Shown: positions 42,175 to 51,682, numbered from the stretch's first letter. The stretch: DNA of 64,000 nucleotides from Litoribacillus peritrichatus (GCF_039537985.1 NZ_BAABBN010000017.1:62001-126000); one strand, 5' to 3'. The notes: generated by a model from the sequence alone, not told the origin. Program-made: numbers and translations.

Positions 42175-42696
42175 TTAACCGGAAAACACAACGGGCAGGA
42201 AGGTTTCACTGACCAATAAGGATTTATGGCTGTGTGAACAGGTAAAAATGGATCTTCGTCCCCACAGAAGTTCTTTATCAGAATTGAGTATCCGGCCTAT
42301 TTGAAACTGACTGCGCTGATATCGGGGGCTACTGAATAAAAAGTGGCCAAGGGGTTTATTGCCCAGATATCTTAACTTCAGGTCTGGCCCTGTGAGTGTG
42401 GATAAAGGCACAACGCTGCGTGCAAATACCCAGACCTGGCCATCGACGATTAATTCCACTTCACGAACCCAGCCGCAATCGGATGGGTTGTTCAACACTT
42501 GTTTCTCGTGCTGGAGCATCCTGGCTACGCCTTCACATACCACATTTACCCGGAAACTGTGTTGGCTACAGCCCATCAATCGACGCGTCAGCGAGCCGCG
42601 ATCCAGCAACCAGTTTTTTTGCTCGACGGATAAGATCGGGGAATATTTCTTATAGGCTGATGTCCAACGGTGTATATGAGGTAAGTTCTTTTTCAT
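42175..42696 (-). CDS. ubiC: Chorismate pyruvate-lyase
   Basis: 173 residues. Family landmarks are LLDRGSLTRRLMGCS (about 30-44), VREVELIVDGQVWVFARSVVP and LGNKPLGHFLFSSP (about 109-123). The Arg of VREV and the Glu of VSETFLP fit known active-site positions. It cleaves chorismate to 4-hydroxybenzoate and pyruvate, feeding ubiA directly downstream. Confidence 0.93.
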   Translation of the reverse strand: MKKNLPHIHRWTSAYKKYSPILSVEQKNWLLDRGSLTRRLMGCSQHSFRVNVVCEGVARMLQHEKQVLNNPSDCGWVREVELIVDGQVWVFARSVVPLSTLTGPDLKLRYLGNKPLGHFLFSSPRYQRSQFQIGRILNSDKELLWGRRSIFTCSHSHKSLLVSETFLPVVFSG

Positions 42697-42921
42697 TGGC
42701 CTGTCTGAATTTACGACGATTCAGGTGACGGTTGGTCGGTCTGAAATGCCTGTTGAAGCTGGCGGTATATTGTAGGATTGTCTAACAATAGTTAATAATT
42801 TAGAATGCGTATACCAATTTCTAGTGATATATTGCCGAGCGTTTACTCAGCTTGCACTCAGGAAATTGGCACAGGCTCTCAGATAAACAGATAAAAAACA
42901 ACATAAGTTTGAGGACGTACC

Positions 42922-43089
42922 ATGAAAAAATGGCAATGTGTCGTGTGTGGTTGGGTTTACGACGAGGCGCTGGGGTATCCGGAAGAAGGGATAACACCTG
43001 GCACCCGATGGGAAGATGTACCGGACGATTGGGAATGTCCAGATTGCGGAGTCGGTAAAGAAGATTTCGAAATGATTGAGATATCGTAG
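42922..43089 (+). CDS. rubA: Rubredoxin
   Basis: 55 residues: MKKWQCVVCGWVYDEALG at the start, then DWECPDCGVGKEDFE. The two CxxC pairs (Cys6/9 and Cys39/42) bind a single Fe atom. The GYPEEGITPGTRWEDVPDDW segment between them is the classical rubredoxin core. GAGGA precedes the ATG. Electrons come from the rubredoxin reductase encoded 132 bp downstream; acceptors may include alkane hydroxylases or oxygen/NO-stress enzymes. Confidence 0.97.
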   Translation: MKKWQCVVCGWVYDEALGYPEEGITPGTRWEDVPDDWECPDCGVGKEDFEMIEIS

Positions 43090-43221
43090 CCATCCTTAGC
43101 GGAATCTCAGACACAACGGATAGTCGCCAAAAGCGCAATGTGTCCTTGCTTTTTTATGTACCCCCTATTGACCAAACAAAATGGCGATGGGACGTAGAGA
43201 TAATAATCTAAGGGATACTGA

Positions 43222-44379
43222 ATGACAGATAATACAGACAAACCAATCGTAATTTTGGGTTCTGGACTGGCGGGTTACAACCTGGCCAAGGAATTCCGAA
43301 AATTAGATTCAGAAACGCCGTTGCTCATCATCACGCATGACGATGGTCGTCAGTATTCTAAGCCGATGTTGTCGGCTGGTTTTACTAAAGATAAAACAGC
43401 GGCGGCATTGGCGTTGGCAAATGCGGGTGACATGGCAACACAGCTGAAGGCGTCTATTCGTACCAAAGCAACGGTTACCGGCATTGATACGGAAGCACAT
43501 ACCCTTCAATTAGGGGATGAAACGCTGGCGTACAGTAAGTTGATCCTGGCGGTTGGTGCTAAGACCCACAAAGCTCCGCTGGAAGGTGATGGTACGGATC
43601 AGGTGTACTCCATCAATGATCTCGAAGATTACGACCGTTTTCGACAGGCCGCAATTGGTAAGCAACGCGTTGCCATTGTCGGTGCCGGTTTGATTGGTTG
43701 TGAATTTGCCAATGACCTTCGTAACGGTGGTTATGAAGTGGATGTGATCGCCCCGAGCCAGACGGTATTGCCGTCGATGTTGCCGGAAACGCCAGCCAAG
43801 GTGGTTCAGGCCGGGTTGGAAGAGATTGGCGTTCGTTTCCACTTGGGCGCATTAGCGCACCGAGTGGTGAAGCAGGACGACGGCGTGAAGCTGTGTTTGT
43901 CCAATGGTGAGGAAATCGAAACGGACTTGGTCATTTCAGCGGTGGGTTTAACACCAAACGTGGAACTGGCCAGTAAAGCCGGTCTTGCCCATCAGAAAGG
44001 CATCTCGGTGGATCGCTTGTTGCAGACGTCGGTGCCGGATGTATATGCGCTGGGCGATTGTGCCGAAGTTGACGGTCTGGTGTTGCTGTACGTCTTACCT
44101 TTGATGAGTTCCGCTCGTGCGCTTGCAAAAACGTTGACAGGCACCCCGACCGAGGTGCAATACGGCGCGATGCCGGTTGTGGTTAAAACCCCGGCTTGTC
44201 CGACGGTAATTGCTGCCCCTGCAGATCAGAATGGCGAATGGCAGATCGAAGGCGAAGGCCAGGATCTGAGTTGCTTGTTCAAAGACGCGGAAGGCCAACT
44301 GAAAGGGTTTGTGCTGACGGGCGCGAAAGTTGTGGATAAACTGGCTTTGTCCAAGGCATTGCCACCGCTTTTGACGTAA
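43222..44379 (+). CDS. Rubredoxin-NAD(+) reductase
   Basis: 385 residues of the FAD/NAD-dependent disulphide-reductase fold without a redox-active Cys pair. The FAD-binding motif is GSGLAGYNLAKEF (about residue 12), the NAD-binding motif is GAGLIGCEFANDL (about 155), and the second FAD contact is DVYALGDCAEVDG (about 275). Residues about 320-385 form the interface domain typical of rubredoxin reductases. It transfers electrons from NADH to the rubredoxin encoded upstream on the same strand. An adjacent intrinsic terminator ends the pair. Confidence 0.93.
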   Translation: MTDNTDKPIVILGSGLAGYNLAKEFRKLDSETPLLIITHDDGRQYSKPMLSAGFTKDKTAAALALANAGDMATQLKASIRTKATVTGIDTEAHTLQLGDETLAYSKLILAVGAKTHKAPLEGDGTDQVYSINDLEDYDRFRQAAIGKQRVAIVGAGLIGCEFANDLRNGGYEVDVIAPSQTVLPSMLPETPAKVVQAGLEEIGVRFHLGALAHRVVKQDDGVKLCLSNGEEIETDLVISAVGLTPNVELASKAGLAHQKGISVDRLLQTSVPDVYALGDCAEVDGLVLLYVLPLMSSARALAKTLTGTPTEVQYGAMPVVVKTPACPTVIAAPADQNGEWQIEGEGQDLSCLFKDAEGQLKGFVLTGAKVVDKLALSKALPPLLT

Positions 44380-44404
44380 GTCGTATTTCTGAGTTTTGCT
44401 CATT

Positions 44405-44442
44405 AAAAAAAGGGAGATCTTGTGAAAGAGCTCCCTTTTTTT
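44405..44442 (+). terminator. Intrinsic terminator after the rubredoxin reductase gene
   Basis: AAAAAAAGGGAG pairs with CTCCCTTTTTTT around a 14-base loop that can pair further (TCT/AGA). Works for the plus strand. Confidence 0.85.
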
Positions 44443-44526
44443 GTCATCAATCTGTCAAATAAGCCCATGGTTATGGGATTTCTTCGGTTTTTTCTGGCAT
44501 TAAAAGCTTTTTGTTCTAGTCTCTAT

Positions 44527-44549
44527 ACATTCTATTAATAATAGAGTGT
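44527..44549. promoter_or_regulatory. Palindrome upstream of hupB
   Basis: ACATTCTATT-AAT-AATAGAGTGT, 10-bp arms with one mismatch, lies 60 bp before the HU gene near where its promoter should be. A regulator operator is possible; the protein is unknown. Confidence 0.4.
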
Positions 44550-44610
44550 AATCAGAAATACTGATCTGAATGATCAAGTTTACTTTGATAACAATAAAGA
44601 AGGGAAATAT

Positions 44611-44883
44611 ATGCGTAAGCCAGAATTAGCTGCTGCAATTGCAGAATCTGCTGGACTATCCAAAACAAAAGCCAATGAAGTTTTAACTGCTTTGACCGAT
44701 GAAATCACCCGTGCTGTCAGTGGTGGTAATGCGGTTCAGTTGATTGGCTTTGGTACATTCGAAACTCGCCGTCGTAATGAACGGACAGGTAAAAACCCGC
44801 AAACGGGTGAAGCGATCAAAATTCCTGCGAGCAACTACGTTGCTTTCAAACCGGGTAAAGCATTGAAAGAAGCTGTAAACTAG
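44611..44883 (+). CDS. hupB: DNA-binding protein HU, beta-like
   Basis: 90 residues of the HU/IHF fold: MRKPELAAAIAESAGLSK at the start, GFGTFETRRRNERTGKNPQTGE forming the DNA-embracing arm (about 46-67), and AFKPGKALKEAVN at the end. It condenses and bends the nucleoid. AAGAAGGGAA precedes the ATG and a strong terminator follows. Adjacent to the rubredoxin pair, as in Pseudomonas. Confidence 0.95.
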   Translation: MRKPELAAAIAESAGLSKTKANEVLTALTDEITRAVSGGNAVQLIGFGTFETRRRNERTGKNPQTGEAIKIPASNYVAFKPGKALKEAVN

Positions 44884-44898
44884 CCTCTGCTTTATTTG

Positions 44899-44924
44899 AA
44901 AAAGCCGGGTCAGCCCGGCTTTTT
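44899..44924 (+). terminator. Intrinsic terminator after hupB
   Basis: AAAAAGCCGGG-TCAG-CCCGGCTTTTT, a perfect 11-bp stem ending in five T. Confidence 0.92.
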
Positions 44925-44960
44925 GTTGTCTGAATTTTCTAACAGAAAGTCTAGTGCTTC

Positions 44961-45821
44961 ATGTTGTATAGGTTGAGTGTATTACGATTATTATCGGTGG
45001 TCGTTTTAGTGGTTTGGAGTCAGGCTGCTAAACCGGACGGCACGCAGGCGTGTGATCGGTTATGCCAGACCAAGGAGGTGCTTTCAGTGACGCCGGTGTC
45101 TCTGGTGGTCTCGGAAATGCACGGCCAGCTGGAAAGCTGGGCCAACCTGTTGTTGACCATCAACGATGCGCCTACCTATAAGGTGTATATGGCCGGTTTT
45201 GGTGTCGTCAACGAAGCCCGTCTCGACCGCTATCTGGTTCGTTACAGTCGGCGTCAGTTGTCGGGTGAAGAGTTGAATGCGTTGCATCAAAATGCTTCGC
45301 TGGCCAGTCACGCGTTAGTGACCAATGCGCTTACAACCGCCCAGGATGTCGATCAACAACAAATGGAAGCCTACATCAAACGGCTGATGTGGGTTCGCAT
45401 GCGGGAAACCCGTCGCTATCTGGTCGAACGTCTGGATACCGCCTATGGCTTGTCTCGGCTCAGAGCCAGGTTACGCCAGCTGAATCAAGGGTTTGTCAGT
45501 CGTTATATGGTCAGCCAGGTGGAAGCCTGGATGTTTCCGGACGGGGGCGCCATGCATTCCGACGCCAAAAAAGCGATCAATCGGTGGTTGCGGCTGGAAC
45601 TCGATCAAAGCGACAGCGATCTGCAAGCAGAGAGCTACCGGCAATCGATTGATTTGCTGACGTTCCTGCTAAAGAACATCAGCGATGAAGAAATTCGGGA
45701 TGCCTTGGTGTTTTACGAAAGCGCCCGTTATCAAAAGCTACTGGCTACGATTGAAAAGGCGATGGATCTTCATTATCAGCGGCTGGTACTGAAAAACAAC
45801 CTTTCTGACCCAGCGACATAA
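44961..45821 (+). CDS. Exported helical protein of unknown function, DUF2059-like tail
   Basis: 286 residues with an N-terminal hydrophobic leader (about 6-23) suggesting export. The rest is almost entirely helical. The C-terminal SIDLLTFLLKNISDEEIRD, then ALVFYESARYQKLLATIEKAM, resembles the pattern of DUF2059 domains (short helical domain in periplasmic proteins). An earlier similar helical stretch (about 95-150) may be a second copy. The last 77 bp overlap the MarR gene on the opposite strand, an unusually deep convergent overlap. No enzymatic motif was seen. Confidence 0.7.
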   Translation: MLYRLSVLRLLSVVVLVVWSQAAKPDGTQACDRLCQTKEVLSVTPVSLVVSEMHGQLESWANLLLTINDAPTYKVYMAGFGVVNEARLDRYLVRYSRRQLSGEELNALHQNASLASHALVTNALTTAQDVDQQQMEAYIKRLMWVRMRETRRYLVERLDTAYGLSRLRARLRQLNQGFVSRYMVSQVEAWMFPDGGAMHSDAKKAINRWLRLELDQSDSDLQAESYRQSIDLLTFLLKNISDEEIRDALVFYESARYQKLLATIEKAMDLHYQRLVLKNNLSDPAT

Positions 45822-46224
45822 GCTCGGTTAACACCTGACAAAAGTGATTGAGCTTTTCTTTGCCGAATTTGTCCAGCATGTGCTGGTTGAACTGATCCAG
45901 CATCGGTTGCACGTTGGACAGGGCATCGCGGCCCTCTTCGGTGAGATGTAAGGTAAAAGCGCGTTTGTCTTTTTCGGAACGCTGTTTGGCGATCAGCCCT
46001 TTTTTGGTGAGTCGTTCCACCATACCTGTGATGGCGGACGTGTCCAGCTTCAGGCCTTCGGCCATGTCTTTTTGCTGACAACCGTCGTGTTTTTCCAGGT
46101 AAAACAACGCACCGGCCTGAGGCCCTGAAATACCAGCGACCTGCATCAATGCCCGATCGACCTGCAGGCTCATTTTGTGTTGTGCCTGACTGAGCAGGAA
46201 GTAAATTCGTTTATCTTCTGACAT
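45745..46224 (-). CDS. MarR-family transcriptional regulator
   Basis: 159 residues. The winged helix is visible as DGCQQKDMAEGLKLDTSAITGMVERLTKKGLI (about 48-79), then a basic wing (RSEKDKRAFTLHLTEEGR). Flanking helices form the dimer. Members are ligand-responsive repressors of efflux, aromatic degradation or oxidative-stress genes; targets are unknown here. It lies about 50 bp downstream of the HDOD gene on the same strand. Confidence 0.9.
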   Translation of the reverse strand: MSEDKRIYFLLSQAQHKMSLQVDRALMQVAGISGPQAGALFYLEKHDGCQQKDMAEGLKLDTSAITGMVERLTKKGLIAKQRSEKDKRAFTLHLTEEGRDALSNVQPMLDQFNQHMLDKFGKEKLNHFCQVLTELMSLGQKGCFSVPAADNEDPSPFQS

Positions 46225-46272
46225 CGGGACCGATTACATCTCTGGTCTGGGGTTCTCAATAAAAGTTCGGTA

Positions 46273-47670
46273 TCAGCGCATCAGAGCCTGAGCCATATTT
46301 TTCAGGTCTGAACTGGACTCGATCACCTTGTCGATGATTTCAGTCACTGTCTCCGGATCGAGACCGAGTCTATCATAGAGTGATTCCGGGACATAAGACG
46401 TTGTCGCATTTCCGATGCCCCGTTTCTTCAACTCCGCCTTGGCCAGATAAATGAGGTTGGCGTAAGCGTGAAACTTGCCATCGTAATCCGGGTTTAACTG
46501 GTGTTTTAAACCTACGCAGATTTCTGTGGGCATTTGCCAGTAGTTCATTAACCAGCTGCCGACTTGATAGCGGTTCACTTTCATAACCTGATTATCAATG
46601 GCCACGTCCGGTAAATGTTTATTCACTTCAAGGTGACGACACAAGCGATCGAAATGCGGAGGAAACACATAAGCCAGCACCAAATAACCGATTTCATGCA
46701 GTAAGCCGGTCAGGTAGCTGAGGCCGAACGACGGCCGTTTTTCGCGAGAGATCGCGGCCACCAAACCGCCAATGGACGCCGCCACGAACACCGATTCGTA
46801 CCAGAAGGGGGTATAACCATTCGGCCCTTCTTTCGGCAAAGGCAAGGTGCGACCTAACGCTAAACCGAGAGACAGGTTGAGCACCATATCAAAACCAAGT
46901 ACCCGCATGCAGGCGTCGTGTACGGAGCGTACTGTGCCCGGAGGGTTATAAATGGGCGATGATGCCCAGCTGACGATTTGAGCGGCTAAGCTCGGATCGG
47001 TTTCAATGATGTTGGTGAGCTTGTCGATGTCGGCGCTTGGGTCTGATCGTAAACGAATGATTTGTTGAGCGGACGTCGGTAAAGGCGGAATTTCCATGGT
47101 CTCTTCGAGGCGCTGCTTCATCCGCGTCGGGTTAAATGCAATCACCGCCTGAGAGATGGTTTCCCTGTCTTCTTCTGTGGTGGTATTCATTTCACCAATG
47201 TGACGAATATCGATCGGGGTGCTGATGTTTTCCGGACGCGCTTTCGGACACAGTTTCAGGAAATCTTTGGTGTCCATTTTAATCCAATGGCCGTCTTTTC
47301 CTGATTCAATGTAAATGAATGGCAGTTCAAGCAAATTTTTATCAATGATCACGTCCAGCCGGGTTAACGCAGGCACCGCCGGCAGGGTTTCCACATTGAT
47401 GGTTTCACACATTCTGGCGACGGTATCAGGCTTGGCCGGAGAGAGTTGTCGGCCAATGACGTTATTGAGCAGAGTCAGGTCTAGAAAACTGTTGTAGGGA
47501 GTAATTACCTGAACTTTGCCGACTTGATCCATCAGTACCGTGGATCGGGTGCAGTGGCTTAATGTTGATCTTTTTTGAGAGAATCCGTCCAGGTTTTGCA
47601 GTTTTTCTTCAATAACGTATTCAATCTGGTTTTTAGTTAGTAACAGCTTTAATGAGGCTGCAATCGACAT
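46273..47670 (-). CDS. YbaK-like plus HDOD domain signalling protein
   Basis: 465 residues. Residues 1 to about 155 resemble a YbaK/aminoacyl-tRNA deacylase fold (IEYVIEEKLQNLDGF, HCTRSTVLMDQVGKVQVITPY), probably degenerate. Residues about 195-400 are an HDOD domain (IPPLPTSAQQIIRLRSDP, TDPSLAAQIVSWASSP, LGFDMVLNLSLGLALGR), a non-catalytic relative of HD phosphohydrolases used in motility and nucleotide signalling. The same fusion is known in other gammaproteobacteria. No partner kinase is adjacent; the chemoreceptor gene 87 bp upstream on the same strand is a natural neighbour in function. Confidence 0.88.
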   Translation of the reverse strand: MSIAASLKLLLTKNQIEYVIEEKLQNLDGFSQKRSTLSHCTRSTVLMDQVGKVQVITPYNSFLDLTLLNNVIGRQLSPAKPDTVARMCETINVETLPAVPALTRLDVIIDKNLLELPFIYIESGKDGHWIKMDTKDFLKLCPKARPENISTPIDIRHIGEMNTTTEEDRETISQAVIAFNPTRMKQRLEETMEIPPLPTSAQQIIRLRSDPSADIDKLTNIIETDPSLAAQIVSWASSPIYNPPGTVRSVHDACMRVLGFDMVLNLSLGLALGRTLPLPKEGPNGYTPFWYESVFVAASIGGLVAAISREKRPSFGLSYLTGLLHEIGYLVLAYVFPPHFDRLCRHLEVNKHLPDVAIDNQVMKVNRYQVGSWLMNYWQMPTEICVGLKHQLNPDYDGKFHAYANLIYLAKAELKKRGIGNATTSYVPESLYDRLGLDPETVTEIIDKVIESSSDLKNMAQALMR

Positions 47671-47757
47671 AGTGGCTCCAACAACTACAAATGATCATAC
47701 CTTGATCAAAAAAAATTAACTTAACCTAGTTTAGACTATATCCACAAGATTAATCCG

Positions 47758-49656
47758 CTATTCCTTAGGAATTATACGTTCGATTACATCGAGAATGGCC
47801 GTAAACGTGCGTTCGATAACGGGCCTTGAGAGGTTATGGTCGTCGGCGAGGTGCTCAATTTCATCCGCTAAGACCTCTAATTCTTTGATTAATGAAAATA
47901 CATCATGAAACACCGCCGTGGAGAATTCCATTGGCTGCTGTGAGTGGTTGCTTACCGAAGTCTGCAATTCAGCCAATTGTGAAGTAATGGTGGTATCCAC
48001 TTGGTTGGTGGCGGTGCGCAATTGTTTGATGTGATTTTCGATCGTCAACGAGGCTTCCTGAGATTTATGTGCCAGCTTCCGGACTTCGTCTGCAACGACG
48101 GCAAAGCCCCGGCCCTGATCCCCGGCTCTTGCGGCCTCAATGGCAGCATTTAATGCGAGTAAGTTGGTTTGGTCGGCTATTTCCTGAATGCTTTTCAGCT
48201 CGGTTTCCATGCCGGAGGTTGGGTTCAGAATGGCATTCCAGGCATTGGAGAAATCAAACTCGTTCAGCTGGGTATTGAGCTGCGCCTGCTGCTCGGCTTG
48301 GCTCTGATGGTTTTCTGCCAGTTGGTTTACCAGTGCGTTCTGTTCGTGTTGGAACTCAGTTAAAACCTGATGTAGCTGTTCCAGGTTTCGCCTGATGTCG
48401 CTTCTGGATTTGGACAACAGGGCATTTTGTGTCTGCTCCGGTGCCTGGTGGTTGAGGCTGGCGGCCTCAATCTGTTGTCTGGCCTCCCGAAGTTGTGCCA
48501 TATCTTCCACTGACAGTGCACTTTGCGCAGGGTGCTCATCATGGTCGGTGCTTTCGGTATTTTTGACGACACCTGAGAGGTTGCTGACCGGATCAGTCAT
48601 CGCTCGTTTCCGGACGAAATACAGTGCAAGTAGCAGACACCCGCTGAAGCTTGGCAATAAGATGAGCCAGGTCAGCAGGTTGCTTCCGTCAGGGATTTTC
48701 GACGAGGCTTGATCGACGCTGAGGCTCAGCCGCCAGGGTTTGTAATGCTTGAGCGCTTGCTCGTCCTCTGCTGAGGACAGGTTTAAATGGTATGTCCGAT
48801 TGGGCATTGGGTTCGTGAGAATCGTCTGTTGCAGATTGTCGATGGCAACGCCGATGATCAAATAGCCCAGTGTGGTTCTGTTCTGCTCTATTTTGGTCAT
48901 GACGAAGGCTTGTGGCTGATTGGCAGGTAAGTAAGGGCCAAACCCCAAATAATGGGTTTTCAGGTTTTGTTGTTTTCTCAGTGTGGTCTGGACGTATTCC
49001 GCAAGGTTGTTTGCCTCGGTTGGTAAGGTTTTGAGGTTAGTGCCCAGATCAATGCGCTTGCTGGTGGAATAAATGATTCTCAGGTCTTTATCCGCCAATA
49101 ATAAATCACTGGCGCCAGACAGCTTCACGATGCGTTGAAACGCGGGATGAAAGGTGCGATGAACACGGTCGTAATCATCGTCGTTGTCTGGCCCTTCGAA
49201 TTCAATGGCTTCGGGAGCGGAAAACTTATTGCCTGCCAAATACCGAATCTGCATTTGTTTGGCGATGTCGTCCAAACTACTGAACCACTGGTTTTGACTG
49301 ACGCTCTGGCCTGCGAACAACGACGCTTTTTCGCGCTGATAATAAACATCCAGGTGCTGATCGGGCGTCAGGGGCATATTGTTGAGAAAGGATACGCCCA
49401 TTTCAAAATGGGTTAACGCATCGGCGGTCCAGGTCTGGCCAGCTAACTCGTTTGCCGTTTCAGTCAGAAGACTTAAGCGCTGATCCAGTTGTTTGATGAT
49501 TTGGCTGTCGAAATGATGCTGTGCCTGCCGGTTGTTTTGCGTTAGTTGGTCAGATATAAGCTCGGATTGAAAGTGGCTCGTTGTGACGGTCGCGGCAAGG
49601 GCAATGATAACGAAGAGTATCGAAAGAGAGATGCCAATGCGCAAAGGTTCAGTCAT
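47758..49656 (-). CDS. Methyl-accepting chemotaxis protein
   Basis: 632 residues from the ATG at 49656, chosen because AGG stands six bases upstream; a start 14 codons earlier adds a non-membrane extension. One transmembrane helix (about 9-28) and a second (about 328-348, WLILLPSFSGCLLLALYFV) bracket a large periplasmic sensor region that resembles dCache domains. No HAMP domain is obvious. The cytoplasmic part is coiled coil with the conserved hairpin tip NLLALNAAIEAARAGDQGR and the segment FAVVADEVRKLAHKSQEAS. The cytoplasmic part is short, so the methylation helices may be reduced. Confidence 0.9.
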   Translation of the reverse strand: MTEPLRIGISLSILFVIIALAATVTTSHFQSELISDQLTQNNRQAQHHFDSQIIKQLDQRLSLLTETANELAGQTWTADALTHFEMGVSFLNNMPLTPDQHLDVYYQREKASLFAGQSVSQNQWFSSLDDIAKQMQIRYLAGNKFSAPEAIEFEGPDNDDDYDRVHRTFHPAFQRIVKLSGASDLLLADKDLRIIYSTSKRIDLGTNLKTLPTEANNLAEYVQTTLRKQQNLKTHYLGFGPYLPANQPQAFVMTKIEQNRTTLGYLIIGVAIDNLQQTILTNPMPNRTYHLNLSSAEDEQALKHYKPWRLSLSVDQASSKIPDGSNLLTWLILLPSFSGCLLLALYFVRKRAMTDPVSNLSGVVKNTESTDHDEHPAQSALSVEDMAQLREARQQIEAASLNHQAPEQTQNALLSKSRSDIRRNLEQLHQVLTEFQHEQNALVNQLAENHQSQAEQQAQLNTQLNEFDFSNAWNAILNPTSGMETELKSIQEIADQTNLLALNAAIEAARAGDQGRGFAVVADEVRKLAHKSQEASLTIENHIKQLRTATNQVDTTITSQLAELQTSVSNHSQQPMEFSTAVFHDVFSLIKELEVLADEIEHLADDHNLSRPVIERTFTAILDVIERIIPKE

Positions 49657-49943
49657 ATACTGCCTATAAACTGTGGTTCTAAAAATCAAAGTACACACAT
49701 TTCATCGGATCAATGATTTGCCAATGGTCATACGCGTTAACAGGTTATCGGCCGAACGGGTTTGAAAGTTTAATGAAATGTTGTTCAGGAAAGTGTAGTT
49801 CAAGTGATCAGGGTTTGTGATCGGGATTGATGCACGGGGTGGATCATTTTAACGCTTAATGGGATGAACAGAGCGATTTAAGAAAAGAATAAGTGTGGCT
49901 CTGGAGCCGGAAAACCAACTCCAGATCAGCAAGCTAAGTTGCT

Positions 49944-50663
49944 TTATGCCTGATCCAACGCCTGACGCTGAATCTCGATGATTTCGGCAATGCCTTTTTT
50001 GGCAAGATCCAACATAGCGGTCAGTTGATCACCGCTGAACGGAGCGCCTTCTGCGGTGCCCTGAATTTCAACGAAACCGCCGTCTTCCGCCATGATCACG
50101 TTCATGTCGGTTTCTGCGTTGGAATCTTCCGGATAATCCAGATCCAGCACTGCGTGATCTTCATAAACGCCCACAGAGATCGCAGCAATCATTTGCTTGA
50201 TTGGGTTTTTCTTGATCATGCCTTCTTTCAGCATGTGATTGACGGCATCGACCATCGCCACACAAGCACCCGTGATGGACGCTGTACGAGTGCCGCCATC
50301 CGCCTGAATCACATCACAATCGATGGTGATCGAGTTTTCACCCAACACTTCCAGATCAATTGCGGCGCGTAATGAACGACCGATCAAACGGGAGATTTCA
50401 ACCGTCCGGCCACTTTGCTTGCCTTTTGCTGCTTCACGGATCATACGGCTGCCCGTAGAGCGTGGCAGCATTCCGTATTCTGCCGTGACCCAACCCTGTC
50501 CTTTGCCTTTCAGAAAACCAGGAACACGAGACTCCACACTGGCAGTACAAATGACTTTTGTATCACCAAATTCAACCAACACCGAGCCTTCGGCATGACG
50601 AGTAAAATTACGAGTGATTTTGACTTCTCTGAGTTGGTCTGTGCTTCGTCCACTTGGGCGCAT
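49944..50663 (-). CDS. rph: RNase PH
   Basis: 239 residues with family landmarks MRPSGRSTDQLREVKI at the N-terminus, TASVESRVPGFLKGKGQGW, YGMLPRSTGSR (about 64-74) and DCDVIQADGGTRTASITG (about 116-133). It trims 3' ends of tRNA precursors phosphorolytically. It is divergent from yicC, the usual gammaproteobacterial arrangement. Confidence 0.96.
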   Translation of the reverse strand: MRPSGRSTDQLREVKITRNFTRHAEGSVLVEFGDTKVICTASVESRVPGFLKGKGQGWVTAEYGMLPRSTGSRMIREAAKGKQSGRTVEISRLIGRSLRAAIDLEVLGENSITIDCDVIQADGGTRTASITGACVAMVDAVNHMLKEGMIKKNPIKQMIAAISVGVYEDHAVLDLDYPEDSNAETDMNVIMAEDGGFVEIQGTAEGAPFSGDQLTAMLDLAKKGIAEIIEIQRQALDQA

Positions 50664-50815
50664 ACAAGATTCCTAAATAAATGAGATAAAAAATGGATTC
50701 GACATTATAGCAAAGGTACGGCCCTCAACTTCAACCATTAATCCGATGTGAACAAACCTGACCTGACGGCTGAAAACCGCTACAATTCAGCACAGACACT
50801 TTTCAAGGATTTAAT

Positions 50816-51682
50816 ATGACTCGAAGTATGACCGCCTTCGCCCGAGCTGAGGGTACATTTGACTGGGGCACCATCGTTTGGGAACTGCGCTCAGTAAATC
50901 ATCGTTATCTTGAGGTTTACCCAAAATTATCCGAAGGCTATCGCGATCTCGAGCAAATCGTTCGTGAGACGGTTCGTAAGAAATTAAACCGAGGAAAAGT
51001 CGAATTACAACTGAAAGTGCAACTCAGTGCCGAAGCCAACGCCGCCATTGATGTCGACATGGCGCGGGCGCAGGAAGTGGTCTCAGCGCTGGGTAAAATC
51101 GGTGAACTGCTGCCGAAGGACGGCGCCATCAGCCCTGCCACCGTCTTGAACTGGCCGGGCGTGCAAGTACTGCCGGAAGTGGATCGTAAGGTGATTTTGC
51201 AAGATGCCTCCGGCCTGTTGAACAAAGCACTGGACGAACTGCTGGAAACCCGCGCTCGCGAAGGTGGCGAGCTAAAACAGTTCATTGAAAGCCGTTTGGT
51301 TTCTGTTTCTGAGATCACCGCACAGGTTCGTGAAAAGCTGCCGGAGATTCTTGAAAAACAACGCCAGAACCTCAAAGACCGTTTGGAAGAACTCACCGCA
51401 GAACTCGACAATCAACGCATCGAACAGGAAATCGTGATCCTGGCCCAAAAAGCCGATGTGGACGAAGAAATCGACCGCATGGACGCTCATGTCACCGAAG
51501 TCGCCCGGGTACTCAAACAAAAAGGCCCGATCGGCCGTCGCCTGGACTTCCTGATGCAGGAAATGAACCGTGAAGCAAATACCCTGTCCTCTAAATCCAT
51601 CGTCACTGAAACCACCAAATGTGCGGTGGAGCTGAAGGTGTTGATTGAACAGATGAGAGAGCAGATCCAAAACATCGAATAG
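50816..51682 (+). CDS. yicC: YicC/YloC-family endoribonuclease
   Basis: 288 residues: MTRSMTAFARAE at the start, LRSVNHRYLEVYPKL, RGKVELQLKVQL, and the C-terminal segment KGPIGRRLDFLMQEMNREANTLSSKS (about 235-260) are all hallmarks. YicC promotes degradation of RyhB-type small RNA in E. coli. The reading frame is complete. The segment just beyond its stop is the left edge of an integrated island, as in other bacteria where yicC is an integration hot spot. Confidence 0.95.
   Translation: MTRSMTAFARAEGTFDWGTIVWELRSVNHRYLEVYPKLSEGYRDLEQIVRETVRKKLNRGKVELQLKVQLSAEANAAIDVDMARAQEVVSALGKIGELLPKDGAISPATVLNWPGVQVLPEVDRKVILQDASGLLNKALDELLETRAREGGELKQFIESRLVSVSEITAQVREKLPEILEKQRQNLKDRLEELTAELDNQRIEQEIVILAQKADVDEEIDRMDAHVTEVARVLKQKGPIGRRLDFLMQEMNREANTLSSKSIVTETTKCAVELKVLIEQMREQIQNIE

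Noticed and set aside
42852..43058. Overlapping 68-codon frame at the rubredoxin gene
   Set aside because: It runs in another frame across a clear 55-residue rubredoxin with two CxxC pairs and a ribosome-binding site; the longer frame has no recognisable content.
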